Source: Micrasema longulum (lineage: Eukaryota > Arthropoda > Insecta > Trichoptera > Brachycentridae). Taken from it: a DNA stretch of 64,000 nucleotides. The DNA lies in the NCBI GenBank assembly GCA_022494885.1, contig JAGVSM010004543.1, forward strand, positions 1 through 64,000, in the 5' to 3' direction. The position numbers and the translations under genes are program-made. The notes beneath the pieces were generated by a model, which was not told the DNA's origin, did no database searches, and was given only the letters and a program-made list of their open reading frames with translations. Below are positions 21,115 through 31,850 of this stretch, in pieces. The first letter of the stretch is position 1, and each line of letters opens with the position of its first letter.

Positions 21115-21610
21115 ATGATTGACCCTGTAAGGGTCATAGTCCACTAATCAGTGACGCGCACACGTTCAATGATTTCACCTGGGATATAGAGCAACGGGGA
21201 GGAAACAAGTCATCATGTTACATTGAATACAATGCAACATATTCCGCAAGACTAAAGCTAGGGTTTCCTAGGACAGCGGTGCCCGTATTTTAACGGCCGT
21301 AGTGAACGGTGATGCGGTAGACAGCCGTCGTAACGTCGACTAGAGAGTGGTTTCCTAGTGAAACGGTGTTAAATGGTGATGATAACACCGTTTTCCTAGG
21401 AAACCACACTCTAGTCACCGTTACGACGGTTATCCACCGCATCACCGTTCACTACGGCCGTTAAAATACGGGCACCGCTGTCCTAGGAAACCCTAGCTTA
21501 ACAGTATTGCACATAAAACATCCGTCTACATATGAGCAACGTAGGTCAGTAGATTACCTTCGTTTCTACCATGAAAACCTGAAGCACAATGAACTATGAC
21601 CCCCATAACA
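21115..21610 (+). mobile_element. Repeat M, copy with nested MITE
   Basis: Left part 21131-21255, right part 21499-21610, interrupted by the palindromic MITE. The ends show a possible inverted repeat: GGGTCATAGTCCACT near 21130 against GGGGGTCATAGTTCATT read from the minus strand near 21605. Repeat M may thus itself be a TIR MITE. Confidence 0.6.
21256..21498. mobile_element. 243-bp palindromic (foldback) MITE, TAA duplication
   Basis: The terminus AGCTAGGGTTTCCTAGGACA is mirrored at the right end; the two ~115-bp arms are nearly perfect reverse complements around a short centre (TAAATGGTGATGA). TAA flanks both sides (21253-21255 and 21499-21501). The paralogous site at 15810-15985 reads GCAAGTCTAACAGTAT without the insertion. 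A 3-bp TWA duplication is the hallmark of PIF/Harbinger transposition, so that superfamily is the likely mobiliser. No transposase is encoded. Confidence 0.9.
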
Positions 21611-21819
21611 CAAATATTTAAATCTTTGGGTCATTTTCTTTAAGCCGTGAATAAGTAAGTTAAAAAATTGGGAACCAGTTGGACCTCCTGATTCAAAGGA
21701 TTCGACACTAACCACAGGACCGCAGCTATTTTTCTATACAAAAATCAATAAATGGAAGAGATGCATGTAAACACATAGACAGAAATATTCATTCTTCATT
21801 CCTTTATTCATATTCACGG

Positions 21820-21905
21820 AGACCCGTAACAATAGATCTTCGAAGGTCGCAGTGACGTCAGGAGCTTACATAGCACTGACTTCTACCACTAAAAATAAGA
21901 ATAAA
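21820..21905 (-). repeat. Repeat K, partial copy
   Basis: AACAATAGATCTTCGAAGGT and GCAGTGACGTCAGGAGC match 17265-17320. Confidence 0.75.
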
Positions 21906-22132
21906 ATAGAAAGATGACGACAGTGTGTAAAGAATTTATTTTAAACATCCAATGACAAACCATAAAAACATAAAATATAAAAAATTCCGTGACTCCCAAT
22001 TTTAATTAAAAAAAGGTTTGTCTCTGTTGGAATACTGATTTCTCTTGACAAACTAATTAAAGAGTTAAAACCAGTACATGCCTACAAAAATTTAGATTTG
22101 TATTTAAAATATAAACGTAATAAAAATTTTAA

Positions 22133-22296
22133 AAGTTTTTTCGCTTCCAATGATTTATCCATTTTTTTTTAAATTTTGGGGGCCATTTTCAACGAGTTGT
22201 AAATAACCCACCATTAGAAAATGGGAATCAAGCAGATTGCAAAAGTCAAACCTTTGATCCGTGAGTCCGCGACACTAGCCACAGGACAACAATACA
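22133..22296 (-). mobile_element. SINE family S2, copy 2
   Basis: Keeps the body block GTGGGTTATTTACAACTCG (minus strand) and the head GTTGTCCTGTGGCTAGTGTC. The B box is damaged (AGGTTTGACTTTTGC). Confidence 0.75.
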
Positions 22297-23666
22297 ATTT
22301 TCAAGGAGTCATTTCACATACATCCGTCAGCGATCACAGTCTATACTATGAATTCACCTCGACTTAATGAATTAAAAACAGCTTAATTAAAAGTGGAACA
22401 GAGAAGGGATTAAAATCCATATCTGATTAAAATTTGAACATATTAATAACTAAAGGTTTCATTTTAATTAAACTAAACGGGCTAATTATTATTCCCGAAA
22501 TGCCTGAATAAGGCTGTGTAGGGTTGACGGGACGCCGGCGGTTCGCTTTCACCTTTTAATAACCCGAGAAAATATTATGATTCCACTGCCATCAGCCCCC
22601 TGGCGGCGGATTAGACAACTTCGATTCATCAAATTAATTCACCCGTAGCCTATTTCACTCTTTTACGTAGTTCAAATTTTAAATAAATAAAAGATTTTTA
22701 GGAAGTATATTAATTGTAAATAAACCAGAAGAGGTGTTTCGCATTACTAAGCAGGGATAGAATGAAAAGTATGAATTAAAATTATTAAATTTCTCCGAAA
22801 GGAGATTAAGATAAGAAAATTCCTTACTTTTTGACTGATAAATAAAATTAATTTATACTTAATTACAAAAATAAGTTGGCTGAATATATTGAAAATCTAT
22901 TAAATCTAGACGTATCACAGGAATGTTTTGGCAAAGATACGAAGCTTTTAATAATTAAGCTTTCCATTATTCTAATTCCTACGAAAACAAAAAAAAATCG
23001 TGATATAATGTCAGATTATATAATTTCATATTATATTGAGATGGTCTTATTGCAACAAATTTTGAGATAGTCTTTGTTTATTTCGCTAACAAATAATTTT
23101 TAGATCACTTCTATATAAAAAAACTATATTCGAAGTAATTAGAAGGTATAACTAAGATTTTATAATTTTATGTCAACACAATTTTTTTAAACTATGTATT
23201 TCATACACTAAGGGGATGGCAGAAAGTAGCAAGGGAGGAAGGGAGGTACCTATGTAGTTCAAGTTAGTTGAGTGTTGAAAAAACACACTTGACTTTTACG
23301 AGTGGGGTGAAATTTCAACAAGTCACTTCATACAAACAAGTGATATCTGGAGCCATCTGGGGGCAACATGGCGGGGGCGAGAGTCGCAGTCTCGGGGGCG
23401 GAGGACGTGACTCGTTACACTCCCCCCGGAGGAATGAGCCCCCATAACGCAACTTGGAATGGCTGATTACTGAAGAACCATGCTGTTATTTCGCGAGGAA
23501 AAAACAGATTTTTGTGTTTTTTTTGGAATGAAGGGCAGAAATATTTGGCAGTAATCGCGTGTCAACAGCATCACAGCTGTAAAGACTGTGATGTAAAAAC
23601 GTGCGAATATTGAAGAGACAAAAAATGCGTTCAATATGTAATTCAAGATTAAGGATTATTATTTAG
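22297..23666. other. No gene; GC-richer patch at 23340-23440
   Basis: A 64-codon open frame at 22876-23070 has no domain. At 23340-23440 a G-rich stretch (ACATGGCGGGGGCGAGAG) interrupts AT-rich DNA and has no visible repeat partner. Confidence 0.35.
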
Positions 23667-23850
23667 CACATGAAGAACATTTAAGAGAAGGAAATATGGA
23701 AGTCTAGGCATTAATACGGCTTATGACCTGTAATTGGCTAGTTTAATTGGCCACTTTACACACTGTGTAACATTCATTATTTTGCCCATGTTTAAACATC
23801 AATATTTCTTCAATTCTTCCATCGGTTTCTAATGGCTATGAAGTCCTTAA
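23667..23850 (+). repeat. HI repeat, copy 2
   Basis: End of head (GAAGAACATTTAAGAGAAGG) running straight into the forward internal module, ending near TTCTTCCATCGGTTTC. Confidence 0.75.
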
Positions 23851-24989
23851 GTAAGGAACCCAAAAACATTCAACATAGAGTCGTTTAAGAATAATGTGGA
23901 ATTAAATTACTCGTAGGATATCGGTTTTAAAAAATAAACGGGAATTTTCGTTCATTTAAATACAAAAACAAATATTACTGGTTTCTTTTATTTTAATTTA
24001 AATCTGTATTACGCTGAAAAATACCGTTTACTAAATGAAACAATTTTTTTTAATTAAACGTTCAGAGAAAACAATGAAAACGTATACTACTTTAGAATAA
24101 TTTGTATCTGAGTAAAAAAAATGTGTAAAGATAAGTATATTAACTACAAACACATTTTTATTTATTTAAAAAGTGTAGATAACATTTATATTCAAATCTC
24201 ATTTGCGGATAATCTAACAGCATTTCAAATATGTTCTAAAGATAAGGCTAAGTTTGGTGTGTTCCTACCACTAGCACTGCATCGAAGCTTTGATATTCAA
24301 GGGTTATGAGAAATGTTATTACAGAGAACTAAAAACGAAATGAAATCGAGACGTATCTTTGGTTATGGTGATATTGCATAATATAATAAAAATGTAAGCA
24401 ACGTCAGACCAATAATATTATACCGCATCCGAGGATTTCTAAACCAAATAATGTAGAGAATGGAAATAATGTATTTGTCGTTACTAAATTAATGATATTC
24501 TGAGGCATTAAATAACTAGGGGTTGAAAAGATGAACGCGGAATAAGTATGAAGTATTTAATGCAAAAAGTTACTTTCTAGATCACACTACATCTATTTAG
24601 GGGGGGAGGGGTATTTGTACATATAATAACGAAAACAATGATGTACAGTAACATAAAACTAGAAACGTAACAATGAAAAAAAAATCAAAGGCAAATTAGT
24701 ATATCGCAAATCAATAAATATCTAGTTTAAACTAACAATATTTTGAGTTTTTCTACTGACATTTTTTGGTGGTAATGCATTTTAGTTATAATAATAAAAA
24801 TACATCATTTAAATTTCATGTTCAAAATACAAAAATATTCAATCAAAACTTAAATTCGTACAATTGTTATTACTTTATACTTATTTTATTTTAATTTAAA
24901 CTCTTTTATTTTCATAATTATATAAAATCATTATTTGCATCCCCTGCTTGTACTTGTATAAATATAACATGGAAATTTGTTTAGTCTCC
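23851..24989. other. No recognisable feature
   Basis: AT-rich. The 62-codon frame at 24121-24309 is not recognised. Confidence 0.4.
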
Positions 24990-25036
24990 CACCAGTCTGA
25001 CGATGTCAGTCTCGACGAAACCCGGTCACTAGTAAA
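24990..25036 (+). ncRNA. Hammerhead ribozyme-like motif B
   Basis: CTGACGA core at 24997-25003; stem II GTC-agtctc-GAC (25005-25016); GAAA at 25017-25020; minimal stem III ACC-c-GGT (25020-25026); then C at 25027, giving the canonical GUC cleavage triplet. Stem I pairs T24996-A25028, G24995-C25029 and A24994-T25030, with further pairs at 24992/25032 and 24991/25033. All conserved core residues are present. Downstream text (AAAGTGGAATAAAACTACGA) recurs at 7828-7920, marking a repeat-family end. The Penelope-type or retrozyme origin is inference. Confidence 0.65.
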
Positions 25037-25100
25037 CATTTATAAATAAAAGTGGAATAAAACTACGAACTTATTTTTACTATTAAAATTAAATTAAGTT
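25037..25100 (+). mobile_element. End region of the hammerhead-bearing repeat
   Basis: Contains AAAGTGGAATAAAACTACGA and an AT-rich end; shared with 7828-7920. Confidence 0.5.
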
Positions 25101-25140
25101 ATTTTTACTAGGTTTCTTTTACATAGATTCACTATAATAA

Positions 25141-25385
25141 AAATGGGAGGGAAGCTCAACGTGAAGAAGCGAACGATAAACATGAATATGTTCCAAAAAG
25201 TAAAACAACTTTGGCTAAGAAGCATTTCTCTGTGGTAGGTCCGAGGTTCTTCAATTTACTGAATCAGGTGACAAAGGAGTTTGAATCCTTTTCAAAATAA
25301 AAATTTGGTTTGACTAATTGGTTTCTTCAAATGGAAATAGATCTCTGTGATATAATATGGAATAATTGGTGATTGACCAGTATAG
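25141..25385 (+). pseudogene. Non-LTR RT C-terminus
   Basis: Plus-strand frame reads EEANDKHEYVPKSKTTLAKK, then HFSVVGPRFFNLLNQVTKEF and ESFSK before a stop at about 25300. The (S/F)xVxGPRxxNxL pattern is the standard end of jockey/CR1-like RTs. The upstream palm domain is absent. Confidence 0.8.
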
Positions 25386-25450
25386 ATATTTATTTATTTA
25401 TTATTAGTGTATACACGGCACAAATGCCTTTTATAAACATAAACATAAAT
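25386..25450 (-). mobile_element. LINE 3' tail
   Basis: The minus strand ends in (AATA)n after GCATTTGTGCCGTGTATAC, as at 18540-18600. Confidence 0.5.
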
Positions 25451-25477
25451 AAAGTTAACATACAGTGTTCTTAACAA

Positions 25478-25585
25478 TATTTTGAGTTTGTCCAAATTTT
25501 TGTAGACAAGGACTGGATTCAACTCCCTGGGGAGCTGTTCATATTAACATACTACAACAGAGATGAAGAACATTTAAGAACAGTG
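25478..25585 (+). repeat. HI repeat, copy 3 (head only)
   Basis: TTTGAGTTTGTCCAAATTTT through CTCCCTGGGGAGCTGTT and GATGAAGAACATTTAAGA; the internal module is missing. Confidence 0.75.
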
Positions 25586-25989
25586 TTCTATTACAAAATT
25601 ATGAAATAATATAATAACAATATATCTATACATATTACACAGTTGTTTTACAAATGTTCCATATAATAACTTTGGGATTTTAATAAACATACGTAGGTAG
25701 AAAAATAATAAAGATAACGCGGTATACTCGAAATAGCAAAAATCATAAATCATTTTTTTTATTTTTTTTTTTATAATATAATATATATTTTTTTGGTATT
25801 GTTGCAATGTATATTGAATGCCCTAGGAATAATACTAACTGTCTCCTGATAAGAGCTCAGGGGTTTTCAACCGTTTTAATAAAAAAATATAAAAATAAAC
25901 AAAATAATAAACCTTTTAAAAAAATCAAATATTAAAAACAAATAAGTACTTTTATTAGAATTTATTTAGGCAAGCCTTTTCTCCCCAAT
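25586..25989. other. No gene seen
   Basis: AT-rich. CAGGGGTTTTCAACCGTTTT at 25859 faintly resembles a hAT terminus, but no partner end was found. Confidence 0.35.
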
Positions 25990-26090
25990 TGAAAAATAGC
26001 AGTTATTTTTATTTGGTTTTTTAATACAAATTTTTGACCAACTCATATACTGTCTTGTCTGTTTTTGGATGGCTGGAAGATATTAATTTA
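25990..26090 (+). mobile_element. LINE 3' UTR fragment (GGCTGGAAGA type)
   Basis: TTGACCAACTCATATACTGT and TTTTTGGATGGCTGGAAGAT align with 8216-8290. Confidence 0.65.
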
Positions 26091-26745
26091 AACTACTACT
26101 ACTACTACTACCATCACGCCATTTCCCCGTAGAGGTAGGCAGAGAGAATGGACCGCCACACACGTCTATCCTGGCATACAATCCTAGCCTCTTCCACATT
26201 CATACATCTTGTCATACATGCCCTTCGGTTCTGTCTGCTTTTGACATGACCAGACTTAAGATTTTGGTTTATCTGATCATGCCACGTCTTCCTTGGTCGT
26301 CCCCGTCTAACGTTGCCGTTCATTTTTGCCATATATACTTGTTTTACCATTCTCTCGTCGTCCATTCGTTCTACGTGACCAAACCATCTCAGAGACCCTT
26401 TCTTAATCTTATCAATTATACTTGTCTCAGATTTACACTCTCGCCTAATTTCATCATTCGTAACCCTGTCATACATTGATTTCCCACACATTCGTCTAAG
26501 AGATCGCATTTCAACCGCGTTCACTCGGCTTTCATCCTTCCTCTGCCAGTTCCATGTTTCACTTCCATACATAAGTGTTGGGACTAAAACTCCGTTGTGC
26601 ACTGCCAGTTTAGCTTCGATTGACATATTTTTATTCGAAATTACTGTGCTTAGTGCTCCGTTCATTTTGTTGCCCGCATTCACTCTTCTTTCAACATCTT
26701 TTTCTACTCTTCCATCTCTTGAAAACATGCTCCCAGACAATAAAC
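26091..26745 (-). pseudogene. RTE-type LINE, RT C-terminal 208 codons
   Basis: Open on the minus strand from 26740 to 26114. Motifs: LMYGSETW (residues 56-63), EMRSLRRMCG (77-86), YDRVTNDEIRREC (90-102), LRWFGHVERMDDERMV (117-132), RRGRPRKTWHDQ (145-156). The palm domain is cut off at the 5' end. The stop lies 3 bases before a (GTA)n tail (plus-strand ACT repeats, 26091-26112), so there is almost no 3' UTR, a hallmark of RTE-clade elements. The lack of stops over 208 codons and close similarity to the copies at 44917 and 48950 suggest recent activity. Confidence 0.9.
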
Positions 26746-26774
26746 AATAAGTTAAACAATAAGTCCAATTGCAA

Positions 26775-27130
26775 CGGAGGGGAAAAACTCTAGTTCTAGA
26801 TCTTAATAATTCCCAAGATATAAAATCCAGCCAGTCTCCAAATATTATGACATACTAAAAACACCGTCAATTGAACTAACTGGTAAAAGAAGAATAAAAT
26901 TTAAAAAAATTGTTTTCGGGCGTAGCCTAGTAGGTGAAATGGTTCAGACGGATGAATCTTACTCACATGAAGGTTTCAGCTCTTTTACTTCATAAAAGTC
27001 AACAGATGAAAGAGTTGAGAAAATGTTTCAATTGAGATTTCAATGCGGATGTTTAAACAAAGACAGAATGGTGAATGTTACAGTATGTAAGTAGTCACAT
27101 AAGTTGTTTAAACCTGCAAATTTGTAAAGT
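26775..27130 (-). repeat. HI repeat, copy 4
   Basis: Reverse head (AATAATTCCCAAGATATAAA), linker, then reverse internal module including AAGGTTTCAGCTCTTTTACT and AGAATGGTGAATGTTACA. Confidence 0.75.
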
Positions 27131-27164
27131 AAAAAAGGTGAAGCTAAAAACAGTATCTTTTTAA

Positions 27165-28158
27165 AAAAAAATTTTTTAATTATTTATTTGGATAACCAAC
27201 AGCTATAATTATATCATATTTATATAACAAAGCAAATAACAAATAAGCCAATTACAGGTTTTCACAAGTAGCATCACAGTAAGTTAAAAAAGATTCTCGA
27301 ACATAAAATGAATAGTAATTAAATGTAAATTTAAAAGAAAAGAAAAAAAATACTACGAGTTATTTTGAAAGCAAACGCCGCACGTTATTAAGATTATTTT
27401 CGAAATAATCTATGTTAAATGATTTATTTATTACATTAAAATTATTAAAAGTTCGCCATAAATATGAATTTTCCCTATAATTAGATGAAACAAGAGGTAT
27501 GTGAAGAAGAGGGTTATTTCTTAAAACTTTGGAAGGAACATTGATAGAAAGTTTGCAAAGTAGTTCGGGACAGTCAATTGAACCAGAGGCAATTTTAAGT
27601 AAATAAATTATATCCGCTATTTCACGACGTTTTTGCAGAGGCAGTAGGTGATGTTTTTTTTACATATATGAATATACTGGTCAGATTTAAACTCAAGTTT
27701 CAACCGGAAACACATGAACTTTACGAATTTTTTTTTGAATATTTTCAATGCGTGATATCTGCACATTGTACATAGGATTCCATATTTGTGATGCATATTC
27801 TAAGTTGCTTCGCACTAATGTACAGTAAAGGATTTTAAGTGTCTTTGCCATAGTGAACGACGTAGAGCTACGCATAACAAAGCCAAGCGCACGCGATGAC
27901 TTTTTTATGATGCTGTCAACATGGGCGTCAAAAAGTAATTTACTATCATGGAAGACACCTAGATCCTTTACACATAATGAGCGTTGGAGGTTTTGACCCT
28001 TAAGCACATAGTTAGTACGTAAAAATTTTACTTTGCGACTAAATGTAATAACTGAACACTTAGAAGGATTAAGGTCCAAGCAGTTGGAGTTGCAGTAATC
28101 CTCTAGACGGTCGAGATCTGACTGCAGATCAAAGACGTCAGCTGGGGTCTTGAATGTA
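27165..28158 (-). pseudogene. Jockey-like RT, C-terminal third
   Basis: The minus-strand frame enters at about 28158 (LTFKTPADVFDLQSDLDRLE) and continues through LDLNPSKCSVITFSR, KDLGVFHDSKLLFDAHV and LVRSNLEYASQIWNP to 27693. A frameshift near 27690 leads into HLLPLQKRREIADIIYLLKI, LLCKLSINVPS and a C-terminal stretch ending NNLNNVRRLLSK at about 27370. The 3' UTR runs to an A-rich tail near 27165. The YADD box is lost upstream, where an HI fragment abuts the break at 28159. Confidence 0.85.
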
Positions 28159-28215
28159 AGTAAGATTCATCCAGCTGAACCATTTCACTTACTTGGCAAC
28201 GCTTGCTAAGTAACG
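28159..28215 (+). repeat. HI repeat, copy 5 (57-bp fragment)
   Basis: AGATTCATCCAGCTGAACCA and ACTTACTTGGCAACGC match the internal module's end; it sits at the RT truncation point. Confidence 0.6.
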
Positions 28216-28385
28216 ACTGCTGATTACAAATACATATTATTATTTTATTTTATTATTTTATTTTATTATTTAAGATATACATTAAATAAAAAAAGAACAA
28301 ATCCCCTTGAAGGAAACTCAGAATATTTTTACTTGAGCTTCGATTTAACTCTCTCAGATCTAGTTAAATGTTTAACGAATATTTA
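28216..28385. other. AT-rich spacer
   Basis: (TTTTA)n-like low-complexity DNA at 28240-28275, nothing else. Confidence 0.5.
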
Positions 28386-28560
28386 AAAATTGTTATAGTT
28401 CAGCGCCGGAGCTTTTGATTGCGGGCTTAGCGTCGTTATCCTAACGGCCGGCGGACGCCTGTAGCCGGCGTCGCGTTGCTAGCGGACTTAAGCGTCGCTT
28501 GACGTCGCGTAACGAGGCGAGCGTCTTTAATGGACGCTGCTTGGCGAGAAACAAAGGTGA
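28386..28560. other. CpG-rich block
   Basis: GC- and CpG-rich relative to its surroundings, with many GCGTC/GACGC words (AGCGTCGTTATCC, GGCGTCGCG, AGCGTCGCTTGACGTCGCG). No open frame of note and no second copy noticed. It could be a regulatory element or a GC-rich repeat fragment. Confidence 0.4.
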
Positions 28561-29080
28561 TTTAGGCCATTGTTGCGATAATCTCGTAAAATGACACTAC
28601 CAGGAGGTAAATTTATTATCGAAATTAAATATAAAATAAATTGTTAATACTCGTTTTTAATATTAAATTAATACGTATAAAGATGCTAAAACTGCTAAAA
28701 ACAAATTTAAATAAACACGACTTTCGATTTAAAAGGATTGGTCTACGTTTCGATTAAGGTGTGACTTCCATTGTCCATAAAGACAATTAGTAAGTATTTA
28801 TATTATAACATTGTTATCAAGAAGTGGATAATGGAGGCGGGTTGCCCACAGAGTAAGTACTGCATTCAAACAAATATGTTAAAAAAACATATATTTGTGG
28901 TGTTAATTATTGTAGTGTCCATGCATTGTAAGTGTAGGATAATGTTGTTGAGGTTTTGGTTGGAGTTCCTACCCCAGTTAGAGATTGACAGAGAAGACAC
29001 GAGGTTGCTGTTTGATGTTTATTTATTACATGGTGAATAAATAATGAATTATGTCGGGCGAGTGTTACGTCGATAAGGAG
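28561..29080. other. No gene called
   Basis: An 89-codon plus-strand frame at 28771-29040 has a hydrophobic stretch (HIFVVLIIVVSMHCK) but no recognisable family, no start context that I can judge and no second copy. I do not call it a gene. Confidence 0.3.
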
Positions 29081-29114
29081 TTGAAGAAACTGCACTCAAG
29101 TGCAGTTTCTTCAA
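29081..29114. repeat. Perfect 16-bp hairpin
   Basis: TTGAAGAAACTGCACT, two bases, then its exact reverse complement. Confidence 0.95.
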
Positions 29115-29160
29115 ACTACGTGCTGGAACTGTGTGATGTCATCGAGCTGGTATGACGTGA

Positions 29161-29186
29161 ACTGAACTGACTGACTGACTGACTGA
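29161..29186. repeat. (ACTG)n microsatellite
   Basis: About six tandem ACTG units with one imperfect unit. Confidence 0.95.
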
Positions 29187-29714
29187 TGTTGGCTGCGTCT
29201 TGCGGTCTCTTTTTAGACGATGTTCCTTTGTAGTTCATTTCTTCGTGGTAGGGACGGTGTGAATGTACTGTAGAACGATGCCCTCCAATTTCATGTTAAA
29301 TACTCAAGAGTTGCATTTTACGAACGTATAGGATTTGATTGAAAATGATGACATTGCATCGTCGGTCATTAGTCTCTTTTAGGTGAACTAATTTAACACG
29401 TGTGTGTCATCGACTATGGACTATAGACCCTACATATGTTACTGTATGGGCACTAACTTAAGTATGTGCAGGTACATTATATATGTGTAAATTGTGAACG
29501 GCGCAAAGCGGCCGGCACTATTCATTCGGGTTTTGCCTTCCTAGCCGGTCACACGTCCTTGCTATTTCAATCGTATTGAACTCTTCTGTATTATTGTTAT
29601 AAGAAATATTGGAGTTTTCATTATTAATAATCAAAGTTTAGTTTAGTTTTTAATCTTTCTTCAATGTAGGTAAAAATTTACACGCATATTTAAAGTAAAT
29701 AGTCGATTATTTTC
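29187..29714. other. No recognisable feature
   Basis: Mixed composition, no gene or repeat recognised. Confidence 0.4.
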
Positions 29715-29850
29715 GACCTCAAAAAAGATGGTTCGACAACATAGCCGCTGTGGGGGATAAAATTTGGCTGCAAGCAGCAACCGGCCAAATAAATGGAAAG
29801 ATATGGAAGAGGCATATGTCCAGCAATGGAGGACAGAAGGCTGAAGAAGA
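29715..29850 (+). pseudogene. RTE/BovB-like RT, extreme C-terminus
   Basis: QKRWFDNIAAVGDKIWLQAA in one frame, then after a frameshift RPNKWKDMEEAYVQQWRTEG and a stop (about 29834). This matches the RPxxRWxDDI...W...EEAYVQQW ending of RTE-type RTs. It is a different family from the (TAC)n-tailed copies. Confidence 0.7.
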
Positions 29851-30294
29851 TGTAAATTATTTTACTTTACTCATCATTAGACCCCGACTTGACGAGTATT
29901 TAATTTCTAGCTAGTCGTAACATGAGTATAAAACTAGAGTCTTGTATTTTTTATGAATAAGCGTAATAAAAAAAATATATAAATATCTCATTTGAAATAT
30001 CCAAATAAACACAAAGTCTCATTTTTAATAAAAAATATAATTATAACTTATGACTTACCAGTAGTAGAAATATTATGTGGTTAATTGTTAATGTATCTTC
30101 GGTAATCGTTGATCCTTGTCACTCGAATTGTTTCTGTAAACAAAAAAAAAAGCATTTGAATTGGAATAACTTAATGTGTTTACCACGTATTGACTTTAAG
30201 TAGTCAAAATTCAGGAAATCTAAAAAATAGGATGTTCAAAAGAGCGGAATAGTAAATGCTAAAGGACCATCCGTACCGTAAAAGACTAATAATT
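29851..30294. other. No recognisable feature
   Basis: AT-rich. Confidence 0.4.
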
Positions 30295-31065
30295 TTTAAT
30301 GAATTGATGAAAGAGATTAAGGATGCTGGGTCTATCGCATCAGTTTGTGGGGTGGCAATGGTTTTAGTGAAATACAAACATCCATATGGGTAGTTAAAAT
30401 ATCATCGTCTGAATAATTTTAGAAAAATGAAATTATTATTACTGTTTATAGGGAAAATAATAAGGTGTTATACGCTAAACAATACTCACTTACAGATTAA
30501 AAAACTACTCTTACTCAAATAAAAGACATAACCCTTACAATATATCACATACAAATAATATAATCACTAGATCCTCAACACAAAGACAACTTAAACAAAT
30601 ACAAACTAATACCACTTTAAGACAAATAAATTTTGAGTATTATTCAATTAAAATCTATAATCTACTTCCACTATCTATTAAACAATTAGTAACGAGAAAA
30701 TATTTAAAAAGGCTATTAAAAATGGATAGTGGAGCTGAGTAGAAGTAAAATGGATTGTCTCATTCGCCCAAACCAATATTGAATCAACTGCTCTACAAGT
30801 GTACAGCTTATGTTAGGTTTTTGTTATTTTCATTGTGCTTTTTGTGATATAAACAATATATTTAAATAGTTTTTAAAACTGTGAATATTTTGTTAATTAT
30901 CTCTGTTTATTAAGATAGTCTTCTTTGTTTATACTTAAATGTAAAAACACTTCAAAAAAGTATATTGTAAAGTGTCCTCGGCACGGGTAACTAAAGTGAG
31001 ATCACATTATTTTTATTATTAATAATAGTTTGTAAGAGAAAAATATGAAAAAATAAATAAATAAG
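30295..31065 (+). pseudogene. Non-LTR RT C-terminus with poly(A)-type tail
   Basis: Degraded frames show YRISLWGGNGFSEIQTSIW (about 30325-30380). Then one open stretch reads NPYNISHTNNIITRSSTQRQ, FEYYSIKIYNLLPLSIKQLV and KYLKRLLKMDSGAE before a stop at about 30740. The order (antigen-like polar stretch, YxIxxYNxLP, basic end) is that of jockey/I-like RT C-termini. The 3' UTR block AAGTGTCCTCGGCACGGGTA recurs at 60800 and ends in (AAAT)n at 31050-31065. Confidence 0.7.
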
Positions 31066-31754
31066 TAAGTGTCCGTTTTCATCATACTATTTGAAATAGC
31101 TCGTGTCTTTTATTTCGTTTCCTGTTTCCTGTCCCTTTGGAAAAGCGTACTCTTTGAAAGAAGAGTAATAAGTCTATCTACACGACTGCGGAATTTCTTC
31201 CTGGAAAGCTCATTTGAGTAAAATTTGCATTTTATGTCATTCCCAACAGTGTTTTGGCAGAAGCGAGTCAGTCCCGCGTCAAATCAACTCGTCTTGACTT
31301 CCTTTTATTACACCCCCCTAAAAACAACGCGGCAATACTTAGAAGAATATTTTAATACCGAAAAACACGCTTTTCTTTACAACACATTATGACCAAAGAT
31401 GATGATAAATAAATCAATGAAGGAAAATACGACATATTTTGAACGCGAAAGAATTAAATAAGGAATTGTTTTTCCACATTACAAAAATGAAATAAAAACT
31501 GCCGTTATATTTTAAAACAATATTTTCAATTCGACTTGTATAAAGGATTATCATTTTTTGTGGAATTTCATTGTAAGAAGACAATAACTTAGATAACATT
31601 AATATTTATAGCACTGACATTGTAGTTATTAATCACAATAAAATAAATACAAAATAATTTTGTTTTTTACTATTTGTTTTTTAATTTTATCTACCGACCG
31701 GTTCCAAAGCTTAATATTTAGTAAACACTGTTTGCATAAAAAAGGATTAGAATC
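31066..31754. other. No recognisable feature
   Basis: No gene or repeat recognised; short open frames are AT-rich and unrecognised. Confidence 0.4.
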
Positions 31755-31850
31755 AGTAGTTAATTATGCCCTGTTAAAAAAAGCTTGTGTAGCTTTCGGT
31801 ACAAAAAAATAAGCGGTTACAAATAAAGGTGGTTTATATTTATTTTGTAA
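31755..31850 (+). ncRNA. Degraded hammerhead-like retroelement end
   Basis: CTGTTAAAAAAAGCTTGTGT, then AGCTTTCGGTACAAAAAAAT, related to 11235-11345. The AAGCT...AGCTT helix is kept but both catalytic blocks are lost. Confidence 0.3.

Noticed and set aside
25859..25880. hAT terminus (CAGGGGTTTTCAACC)
   Set aside because: No matching opposite end or 8-bp duplication was found nearby; could be chance.
28771..29040. 89-codon frame with a hydrophobic segment
   Set aside because: No recognisable family, no repeat or splice evidence; length is within chance for this window.
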